Source: an uncultured Coriobacteriales bacterium (lineage in GTDB: Bacteria; Actinomycetota; Coriobacteriia; Coriobacteriales; Atopobiaceae). From it: a DNA stretch of 5,077 nt. The DNA lies in the NCBI GenBank assembly GCA_946530775.1, contig CAMNAH010000093.1, positions 1 to 5,077 of the forward strand, in the 5' to 3' direction. The notes under the pieces were generated by a model, which did no database searches, had not been told where the DNA came from, and saw only the letters and a list, made by a program, of their open reading frames with translations. The translations under genes were made by a program, and so were the position numbers. This document shows, piece by piece, positions 1 to 5,077 of the stretch. Every line of letters begins with the position of its first letter. The first letter of the stretch is position 1.

Positions 1-705
1 AACACCTACGGCACCGGCTGCTTCATGCTGCTCCACACCGGCCACGAGGCCATTCAGAGCACGAACAGCCTGGTCACCACCATCGCGGCATCGGCCCCTG
101 GAACGGACGGCCTCGAGTACGCGCTCGAGGGCTCCGTGTTCGTGGGCGGCGCCGTGGTGCAGTGGCTGCGCGACGAGCTGGGCATCATCCGCTCCGCCGC
201 CGAAACCGAGTACCTTGCCACGAGCGTCGAGGATACGGGCGGCGTCTATATCGTCCCCGCGTTCACGGGCCTCGGCGCGCCGTGGTGGGCGCCCGATGCA
301 CGCGGTGCCATCTACGGCATCACGCGCGGCACGGGCCAGCCCCAGCTGGTGCGCGCGGCCCTCGAGTCGATCGCCTACCAGGTGTCCGACCTTGCCGTCG
401 CCATGGAGGCGGACGCGGGCAAACCCATCGAGGTGCTCAACGTGGACGGCGGTGCCTCGGCGAACAACTTCCTCATCCAGTTCCAGAGCGACATCCTCGA
501 CCGCACGCTGCACCGTCCGCAGAACCGCGAGACCACTGCCATGGGCGCGGCGTATCTCGCCGGCCTCGCCACGGGCTTCTGGAGCGGCACCGACGAGCTC
601 CGCGGCCTGCGCGCAAGCGACGACGTCTTCGAGCCCCAGATGGGCTCAGAGCGCCGCACGGAGCTGCTCGGCGGCTGGCACGAGGCCATCAAGCGCACGA
701 TTTGA
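1..705 (+). CDS. glpK: Glycerol kinase, C-terminal half (5' end outside window)
   Basis: Glycerol kinase (FGGY sugar-kinase family) uses ATP to phosphorylate glycerol to sn-glycerol 3-phosphate in the cytoplasm, trapping imported glycerol and feeding glycolysis or lipid synthesis. The frame is open from base 1, and the first residues NTYGTGCF match the conserved segment near residue 260 of the roughly 500-residue family, so 234 residues remain visible. Family landmarks run in order: YALEGSVFVGG, VPAFTGLGAPWWAPDARGAI (residues 85-104 of the visible part), ALESIAYQ, the nucleotide-binding DGGASANNFLIQFQSDIL (149-166) and the helical AMGAAYLAGLATGFW. The protein ends with WHEAIKRTI and a TGA stop. 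The ATG at base 25 is internal and is not the start. The fructose-1,6-bisphosphate site and the regulatory phospho-histidine of Gram-positive enzymes would lie upstream, so neither can be judged. It converges on metH and is followed by a hairpin. No frameshift or lost motif is visible. Confidence 0.96.
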   Translation, partial: NTYGTGCFMLLHTGHEAIQSTNSLVTTIAASAPGTDGLEYALEGSVFVGGAVVQWLRDELGIIRSAAETEYLATSVEDTGGVYIVPAFTGLGAPWWAPDARGAIYGITRGTGQPQLVRAALESIAYQVSDLAVAMEADAGKPIEVLNVDGGASANNFLIQFQSDILDRTLHRPQNRETTAMGAAYLAGLATGFWSGTDELRGLRASDDVFEPQMGSERRTELLGGWHEAIKRTI

Positions 706-737
706 CACGTTTGCACGTAGCGTAGTTGTCAACGTCC

Positions 738-766
738 GGGCCGCCATCTTCGGATGGCGGCCTTCT
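738..766. terminator. Hairpin between convergent glpK and metH, likely terminator
   Basis: Bases 739-748 (GGCCGCCATC) pair perfectly with 753-762 (GATGGCGGCC). Read on the plus strand, the loop is TTCG closed by C-G, the exceptionally stable C(UUCG)G tetraloop. It lies 33 nt after the glpK stop and 13 nt after the metH stop on the other strand. The following plus-strand tract TTCTCGTC is only weakly U-rich, and the minus-strand side has no U-run. Termination is therefore well supported for glpK by stem strength and position, and is inferred to be bidirectional because no other hairpin lies in the 70-nt gap. On the minus strand the loop reads CGAA and should be less stable. Confidence 0.78.
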
Positions 767-775
767 CGTCAGAGA

Positions 776-3301
776 CTAGCCCAGAACCTCCTGGGCTATC
801 TTGGCGCTCTCGGTGGCGTCCTTGGCGTAGTAGTCGGCACCGACCATCTCGGCATATTCGGGATTGAGCACGGCGCCGCCCACCATAATCTTGGCATCGG
901 GGGTCTGCTCGCGCAGCAGCTTGATGGTGTCGGCCATGCCGGCGACGGTGGTGGTCATGAGCGCCGAGAGACCCACGAGCGGGGCGTGGTGCTCCTTCAC
1001 CGCATCGACCACAACCTGCGGATCAACATCGCGGCCGAGGTCGACCACGTCGTAGCCGTAGTTCTCGAGGAGCATGCGCACGATGTTCTTGCCGATGTCG
1101 TGGATGTCGCCCTTCACGGTGCAGAGCACGATCGTGCCCTTGCCCGAGGCCGATACCGAAGCGCCGGCACGCGCGCGTAGAACCTCGAAGCCCGCCTTGG
1201 CAGCCTCGGCTGAGGCCATGAGCTGCGGCAGGAAGAAGGTGCCCTTCTCGAAGCGCTCCCCCACCTCGTCGAGCGCGGGGATAAGGACGTCGTTGATGAC
1301 GGATAGCGTGTCGGACCCAGAATCAAGCAGTTCCTCGACAAGTTGCGGCACGGGCTCCTTGCGACCTGCGAGGACCATGTTGCGGATTCGCTCCTCCACG
1401 GTCGCCTCGGCGGAATCACGAGCCGAACATTCCGCAGCCGCGCCCTCTGCGGCGAGGACGTTCGGCGACGATTGCGCCGAGGCGACCGCGGAGTCGCTGC
1501 GATTCACGTAATCTGCCACGTACTTCTGCGCCGACACATCCTCGCCAGAGAGCACGCGCCACGAATTGACCACGTCCATCATGCGCTGGTCGTTGGGGTT
1601 GATAATGGCCAGGTCGAGGCCGGCTGCGAACGCTGCGGCAAGGAACGTGGCGTTGACAAGCGGGCGGAACGGCAGGCCGAAGCTGATGTTCGAGACGCCG
1701 AGCACGGTGCGCACGCCGGGCAGCTCGCGCTTGACAAGGGCGATGCCGTCGAGGATGGCACGCGGAGCGGTCTGGTCGGTCGAGCACGCCATGGTGAGGC
1801 AGTCGATGGCGATGTCGGTGCGCGGGATGCCGAGCTTCTCGGCAGCCGCGACGATGCGGCGCGCGATGGCAAGGCGGCCGGCGGCATCCTTGGGGATGCC
1901 TTCCTCATCGAGCGTGAGACCCACGATGGCGCAGCCGTAGTGCGCGGCGATGGGCAGGACCTCGTCGAGGACCTCCTGCTTGCCGTTGCAGGAGTTGATG
2001 AGCGCCTTGCCGGGATACGAGCGCACGGCCGCTTCGATGACGGCGGGATCTGCAGAGTCGATCTGCAGAGGCAACGTGGTCACGCCCGAGAGCTCGGAGC
2101 ACAGGCGCAGCATGACCGCGCGCTCGTCGATCTCGGGAAGGCCCGCGTTGACGTCGAGAATCTGCGCGCCGGCATTCGCCTGCTTGATGGCCTCGCCCAT
2201 GACATAGTCGAGCTCGCCCGTGCGCAGAGCCTCCTTCAGGCGCTTCTTGCCCGTGGGATTGATGCGCTCGCCGATCACGCCCACGTCGCCCGGTTTGAGC
2301 GCCACGTACTCCTGGGCGCTCGTCACCGTAAAGGGAGCATCCGCCTCCGCGGCCTTGTCGCGCACGCGCCGCGCAATGCGGGAGACGAACGATTTGAGCA
2401 CCGAGCCCTTCTCGCTCATCCAACCATCGACCAGACGGCGCTCGGCAGACGTATAGGCCGGGCTCGTGCCGCAGCAGCCGCCCACAATGGAGACGCCCGC
2501 CTCGAGCATCCCGGCAACCGCGGAGACATACGCCTCGGGCGTGATGTCATAGACCGTGCGGCCGCCCTCCACGCGAGGGAGACCGGCGTTAGCCTGCACC
2601 ATGACGGGGCAGGTCGCATAGGGCATCATGCGCTCCACGAGCGGGACGAGCGCCGCGGGCCCCAGACTGCAGTTGATGCCGAGCGCGTCAACCCCGAGCG
2701 CCGAGAGCGTGATGGCGGCAACCTCGGGCGTAGTGCCCAGGAACGTGCGGCCATCCTCTGCGAAGGTCATCGTGCAGAAGATGGGCAGGTCGGAGTTGTC
2801 TTTTGCGGCGAGCACCGCGGCCTTCGCCTCGGCGAGGTCGGCCATGGTCTCGATGATGAAGAGATCTGCCCCGGCGGCATCGGCAGCGCGGACCTGCGCG
2901 GCGAAGAGCTCGTAGGCCTCATCGAAGGTGCAGGTGCCCATGGGGGCCAAGAGCTGGCCTGTGGGGCCGATATCGGCGGCAACGTACGCAGCCCCGCTCG
3001 CCTTCGCGCAGGCGATGGCTGCGGAGAAGATCTGCTCCACGGTGGCGGCATCGCCCAGCTTGGCGGTGTTGGCACCGAAGGTGTTGGTGGTCACCACGTC
3101 GGCGCCGGCCTCCACGTATGCCGCATGGATGGCGCGAATCTCGTCGGGATTGGTGAGGCAGAGCAGCTCGGGCAGCTCGCCGGCGGCAAGGCCGCGCTCC
3201 TGCAGCTGCGTGCCCATAGCGCCGTCGAACACGAGGATCTGCTCGCCTGCCAGCACGGCGGCAAGACGGTCATCCTTGATGCGGAGGGTGCGGTTGCGCA
3301 T
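776..3301 (-). CDS. metH: Cobalamin-dependent methionine synthase core, lacking the reactivation domain
   Basis: The enzyme moves the methyl group of 5-methyl-tetrahydrofolate to homocysteine through enzyme-bound cobalamin, giving methionine in the cytoplasm. With the start chosen here (841 residues), the homocysteine domain covers about 17-295. It opens with VFDGAMGTQL and has the three zinc ligands: Cys211 in GINCS and Cys276/Cys277 in GGCCGTSP. The pterin-binding domain covers about 340-600 (GERINPTGKK at 344, DVNAG at 383). A helical cap at about 635-710 precedes the Rossmann-like cobalamin domain at 722-841, with GDIHDIG at 731-737 (His734 is the lower axial cobalt ligand), GLSALMT at 777 and GGAVLN at 808. 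The chain stops there, so the AdoMet-binding activation domain that brings E. coli MetH to about 1,230 residues is absent. The gene just upstream encodes that domain. An Ala/Ser-rich linker at about 602-634 is unusual. An upstream in-frame ATG at 3310 would give 844 residues, but AGGAG directly abuts it; the ATG at 3301 has a 9-nt spacer. Confidence 0.96.
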   Translation of the reverse strand: MRNRTLRIKDDRLAAVLAGEQILVFDGAMGTQLQERGLAAGELPELLCLTNPDEIRAIHAAYVEAGADVVTTNTFGANTAKLGDAATVEQIFSAAIACAKASGAAYVAADIGPTGQLLAPMGTCTFDEAYELFAAQVRAADAAGADLFIIETMADLAEAKAAVLAAKDNSDLPIFCTMTFAEDGRTFLGTTPEVAAITLSALGVDALGINCSLGPAALVPLVERMMPYATCPVMVQANAGLPRVEGGRTVYDITPEAYVSAVAGMLEAGVSIVGGCCGTSPAYTSAERRLVDGWMSEKGSVLKSFVSRIARRVRDKAAEADAPFTVTSAQEYVALKPGDVGVIGERINPTGKKRLKEALRTGELDYVMGEAIKQANAGAQILDVNAGLPEIDERAVMLRLCSELSGVTTLPLQIDSADPAVIEAAVRSYPGKALINSCNGKQEVLDEVLPIAAHYGCAIVGLTLDEEGIPKDAAGRLAIARRIVAAAEKLGIPRTDIAIDCLTMACSTDQTAPRAILDGIALVKRELPGVRTVLGVSNISFGLPFRPLVNATFLAAAFAAGLDLAIINPNDQRMMDVVNSWRVLSGEDVSAQKYVADYVNRSDSAVASAQSSPNVLAAEGAAAECSARDSAEATVEERIRNMVLAGRKEPVPQLVEELLDSGSDTLSVINDVLIPALDEVGERFEKGTFFLPQLMASAEAAKAGFEVLRARAGASVSASGKGTIVLCTVKGDIHDIGKNIVRMLLENYGYDVVDLGRDVDPQVVVDAVKEHHAPLVGLSALMTTTVAGMADTIKLLREQTPDAKIMVGGAVLNPEYAEMVGADYYAKDATESAKIAQEVLG

Positions 3302-3310
3302 ATCGTCCAT

Positions 3311-3315
3311 CTCCT
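3311..3315 (-). promoter_or_regulatory. Ribosome binding site that decides the metH start
   Basis: Read on the minus strand, AGGAG follows directly on the TAG stop of the activation-domain gene and is immediately followed by ATG (3310-3308). A ribosome bound here could not easily use an abutting ATG. The second ATG, at 3301-3299, is 9 nt away, a normal spacing. This favours the shorter MetH, beginning MRNRTLRIKD. The site lies within ribosome reach of the upstream stop codon, so translational coupling is plausible. Confidence 0.7.
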
Positions 3316-3972
3316 CTAATCGAGAGACCCCGAGGCGCGCTCGGCACGGCGGGCGCGGGGAGCTTCGGTGAAGATGCCCATGAGGGCGGTGATGCTCTTG
3401 GTGGGCACCATGAGCAGACTGTCGGTGAGCGTGATACCCAGGCGGCGCTGCGCGTCAACGCTGGCGAGCAGCACGGGCTGGACGGCAAGCGGCAGGTCGC
3501 CGTAGCCCGGCGAGAAGCGCGCGTTTGCATAGAGACCGCGCGCAGCGGCTTCCGCGATGATGCTCTTCTGGCACGCGGCCGCCGCCTCTTCCACGGCCAC
3601 CGTTCCCGCAGCATCGAAGATCACCTGCATCACGGCATCGGTGGCCGAAAGGCGTTTGAGCTCGCGCTCCACGTCCATGCCCACCGTGACCGCCATGACC
3701 GCGCAGGCCACGGCGCCGTCGAGATGGCGCGCGATGGCGCTTCCCGTAAGCTCGAGCGCGCAGCCCTCGAGACGGATCGTGCCCTCGGCGCCGGGCTCGG
3801 CAAGATCGAAGATCGACCACGAGGCGCGCGGGCGGGCCAGCTCGAGCATGCGCGCGATACCCTCATCGATGCGCGCGTCAATCTCGGACGTGAGCTCTTG
3901 GCCACGATAGCCCATGAACCGCAGCACCTCACGGCGCGGCAGCTCAGCGATGCTGTAGGTCTCGACCGGCAT
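3316..3972 (-). CDS. Standalone methionine synthase activation-domain protein (AdoMet-binding)
   Basis: This 218-residue cytoplasmic protein matches the C-terminal activation domain of MetH (Met_synt_B12 family) as a separate polypeptide. In E. coli that domain binds S-adenosylmethionine and, with reduced flavodoxin, remethylates cobalamin that has fallen into the inactive Co(II) state. The key visible motif is RFSPGYGDLP (residues 152-161), fitting the RxxxGYxxxP AdoMet-binding signature of the family. Other family-like segments are LRFMGYRGQ near the N terminus, AVTVGMDVERELKRL (94-108), the Ala/Glu-rich helix around 121-134, and LTDSLLMVPTKSITALMGIF (182-201). A short charged tail follows (RARRAERASGSLD). 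No signal peptide or membrane segment is seen. It sits between metF and metH, which lacks this domain, so it is inferred to act in trans on that MetH; Thermotoga maritima has a comparable split. No Shine-Dalgarno sequence precedes the ATG, which lies 6 nt after the metF stop, suggesting translation by coupling or reinitiation. No agreed gene symbol is known to me. Confidence 0.9.
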   Translation of the reverse strand: MPVETYSIAELPRREVLRFMGYRGQELTSEIDARIDEGIARMLELARPRASWSIFDLAEPGAEGTIRLEGCALELTGSAIARHLDGAVACAVMAVTVGMDVERELKRLSATDAVMQVIFDAAGTVAVEEAAAACQKSIIAEAAARGLYANARFSPGYGDLPLAVQPVLLASVDAQRRLGITLTDSLLMVPTKSITALMGIFTEAPRARRAERASGSLD

Positions 3973-3978
3973 GGGAGC

Positions 3979-4848
3979 CTAGGCTTCGAGGTAACCGCAA
4001 CCGAGCAGTGCCTTACGGGCGGCACGGCCAATCTCGGGGCGGTTCATCGTATAGATGTGGATACCGTCGACGCCGTTCGCGGCGAGGCGCACGATCTGGT
4101 CGCAGGCATAGTCGATACCTGCCTGCAGCTGCGCGGCCTCGTCATCGCCGCAGGCGACGATCTTGCGGATAACGCGCGAGGGAATGGTGGCGCCGCAGGT
4201 AAACGCCATGCGCTGGATCTGCTTGACGCTCGTGAACGGCATGACGCCGGCCACGAGGGGCAGCTTGATGCGATGGCGCGCACAGCCCTCGCGGAACTGG
4301 TAGAAGATGTCGTTGGAGAAGAAGAGCTGCGTGACGAGGAAGTCCGCACCGGCATCCTGCTTCATCTTGAGATGCTCGAGAGAGGTCTCGAAATCGGGAC
4401 ACTCGAAATGCCCCTCGGGATAGCAGGCGGCACCCACACAGAACTCGGGGCGGGTCTTCTTGATATAGGCGATGAGGTCGGAGGCATATTCGAAGTCGAT
4501 GACCTCCTTGCCAGGCGCGCGGTCGCCGCGAAGCGCCAGCACGTTCGTGACACCCTGCTCCTCGAGCGCATCCAGGTAGAGGTCGACGGTCTCGCGCGAC
4601 GACCCCAGGCAGGTGAGGTGCGCGAGCGCCGTGGTACCCGTGTTGCGCTCGATGGCGCCCGAGACCGAGACGGTGTTGGCGGAGTTGCCGCTACCGCCCG
4701 CCGAGAAGGTCACGCTGATCCAGTCGGGCTTGTCGGAAGCGAGGTCGGACGCCACCTTGAGCGCCTGATCGATGGGAAGATCGCCCTTGGGCGGGAAGAT
4801 CTCGAACGAGAAGGTCTGCTTGCGTGCGAGGCAATCGCTGATGCGCAT
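3979..4848 (-). CDS. metF: 5,10-methylenetetrahydrofolate reductase
   Basis: This flavoprotein reduces 5,10-methylene-tetrahydrofolate to 5-methyl-tetrahydrofolate, the methyl donor for MetH, in the cytoplasm. Its 289 residues match the usual single-domain bacterial length. The N-terminal strand carries FSFEIFPPKG, with Glu16 in the position of the catalytic Glu28 of E. coli MetF. Further landmarks are SVTFSAGGS (45-53), HLTC (77-80), ALRGD with Asp109 in the place of the FAD-contacting Asp120, YPEGH (143-147), the long TSLEHLKMKQDAGADFLVTQ ending at Gln174 (the folate-contacting glutamine), PLVAGVMPF (197-205) and the C-terminal GVDGIHIYTMNRPE (259-272). All active-site positions I can recognise are present. 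The start is supported by AAGGAG with a 5-nt spacer. It is the first gene of the metF-activator-metH cluster. I cannot tell from sequence whether NADH, ferredoxin or another donor reduces it; no partner gene such as metV lies in the window. Confidence 0.96.
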   Translation of the reverse strand: MRISDCLARKQTFSFEIFPPKGDLPIDQALKVASDLASDKPDWISVTFSAGGSGNSANTVSVSGAIERNTGTTALAHLTCLGSSRETVDLYLDALEEQGVTNVLALRGDRAPGKEVIDFEYASDLIAYIKKTRPEFCVGAACYPEGHFECPDFETSLEHLKMKQDAGADFLVTQLFFSNDIFYQFREGCARHRIKLPLVAGVMPFTSVKQIQRMAFTCGATIPSRVIRKIVACGDDEAAQLQAGIDYACDQIVRLAANGVDGIHIYTMNRPEIGRAARKALLGCGYLEA

Positions 4849-4853
4849 GAGGG

Positions 4854-4859
4854 CTCCTT
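4854..4859 (-). promoter_or_regulatory. Ribosome binding site of metF
   Basis: Read on the minus strand, AAGGAG lies 5 nt before the metF ATG. It is the strongest Shine-Dalgarno match in the cluster, consistent with metF being the point where ribosomes first load on the met transcript. Confidence 0.8.
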
Positions 4860-4876
4860 ATCGAAGGACGGATGGA

Positions 4877-4882
4877 ATCATA
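4877..4882 (-). promoter_or_regulatory. Possible -10 box of a metF promoter
   Basis: Read on the minus strand, TATGAT sits in a short AT-rich island (TAATATGATT) within otherwise GC-rich DNA, in the 61-nt gap before metF. A transcript starting about 7 nt downstream would have a leader of roughly 20 nt ending in the AAGGAG site. No recognisable -35 hexamer lies 16-18 nt upstream; the nearest TTGAGC is about 25 nt away, too far. The call rests on the -10 match and the local base composition only. Confidence 0.35.
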
Positions 4883-4909
4883 TTACCCTCATCGGGGCTC
4901 CGCGATGGC

Positions 4910-5077
4910 TCAAACAGACGGCATGAGCAGGATCACCGCAGTCGCAGCAGCAATATAAGGTGCGAAGGCGAAGGCCGATGCCGGCTTGCGGGAGCACAGG
5001 GCGCGCAGGCCCTGGACGGCGACGAGCAGCGCACATGAGAGAGCGATGATGGCAAGCCCCGTCTCCCATCCCAGGCA
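4910..5077 (-). CDS. C-terminal end of a probable A24 prepilin peptidase (5' end outside window)
   Basis: The frame is open from the right window edge to a TGA stop and gives 55 visible residues. It opens with CLGWETGLAIIALSCALL, a hydrophobic segment starting with the LGW typical of the region just after the GxGD motif of type IV prepilin peptidases. A basic loop follows (LRALCSRKP), then FAFAPYIAAATAVILLMP, which resembles the family's C-terminal IPFGPFLALGA segment and would form the last membrane helix. Such enzymes are inner-membrane aspartyl proteases that cleave the leader of type IV pilins and related proteins of competence, secretion or Tad pili. The two catalytic aspartates lie upstream and cannot be checked. 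The visible part is short and partly low in information, so the family call is moderate. It shares the strand of metF, with no clear terminator between them, but has no functional link to methionine synthesis. Confidence 0.6.
   Translation of the reverse strand, partial: CLGWETGLAIIALSCALLVAVQGLRALCSRKPASAFAFAPYIAAATAVILLMPSV

Noticed and set aside
725..733. Small palindrome GTTG-T-CAAC after glpK
   Set aside because: Four-base arms are expected by chance, and it lies between two stop codons where no promoter is expected.
215..1180. A plus-strand frame running through glpK, the hairpin and into the metH region
   Set aside because: It crosses the end of one real gene, the terminator-like hairpin and the antisense of another gene, and its product is Ser/Arg/Ala-rich. 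It is a compositional shadow.
1343..3319. A 658-residue open frame on the plus strand, antisense to metH
   Set aside because: It lies wholly opposite a gene with clear family motifs. Its product is Arg/His/Gly/Ala-rich with no domain pattern, as expected from the complement of GC-biased codons.
4890..4907. Inverted repeat CATCG...CGATG between the prepilin peptidase stop and metF
   Set aside because: The stem has only 5 bp with an 8-nt loop and no U-tract, so it is too weak to call a terminator or operator.
3724..4926. A 400-residue open frame on the plus strand, antisense to metF and the activator gene
   Set aside because: Same explanation: it is rich in Arg, Glu, Gly, Ala and Leu, has no recognisable motif, and overlaps two well-supported genes almost entirely.
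4878..5069. A 63-residue minus-strand frame at the right edge
   Set aside because: It is Cys/Arg/Pro-rich without family resemblance, and it overlaps the frame open from the edge that encodes hydrophobic helices typical of prepilin peptidase.

Overview
The window is dense, high-GC bacterial DNA (by eye a little over 60% G+C, strongly G/C-biased third codon positions). It holds five protein-coding genes and no RNA genes, mobile elements or CRISPR repeats. The gene content, and a methionine synthase lacking its C-terminal reactivation domain but paired with a separate activation-domain gene, suggest an anaerobic high-GC Gram-positive, perhaps a Coriobacteriia member such as the Collinsella/Olsenella group. 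That placement is inferred from general resemblance, not from a database search.

Layout from left to right: (1) bases 1-705 (+) encode the C-terminal half of glycerol kinase (glpK), cut by the left window edge. (2) Bases 706-775 are a short convergent intergenic gap with a perfect 10-bp GC-rich hairpin and a UUCG tetraloop, a likely terminator for glpK and possibly shared by the operon opposite. (3) Bases 776-4848 (-) form a tight three-gene one-carbon/methionine cluster, transcribed right to left: metF (methylenetetrahydrofolate reductase), then a standalone MetH activation-domain protein, then a cobalamin-dependent methionine synthase core (metH). The gaps are 6 nt between the first two genes and 14 nt (5 nt if the upstream ATG is used) between the last two. 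(4) Bases 4849-4909 are a 61-nt gap with the metF ribosome binding site and a possible -10 box. (5) Bases 4910-5077 (-) encode the last 55 residues of a probable A24-family prepilin peptidase, cut by the right window edge.

The three met genes form one biochemical unit. MetF makes 5-methyl-tetrahydrofolate. The MetH core passes that methyl group through cobalamin to homocysteine, giving methionine and tetrahydrofolate. The separate activation protein is predicted to supply the S-adenosylmethionine-dependent reductive remethylation that rescues cobalamin oxidised to the Co(II) state; in E. coli this job is done by the last domain of MetH itself. The most noteworthy features are this split enzyme, an unusual Ala/Ser-rich linker inside the MetH core, and the same-frame arrangement of metF and the activator gene, separated by one amber codon and two sense codons. 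I saw no strong evidence of a wholly new system.
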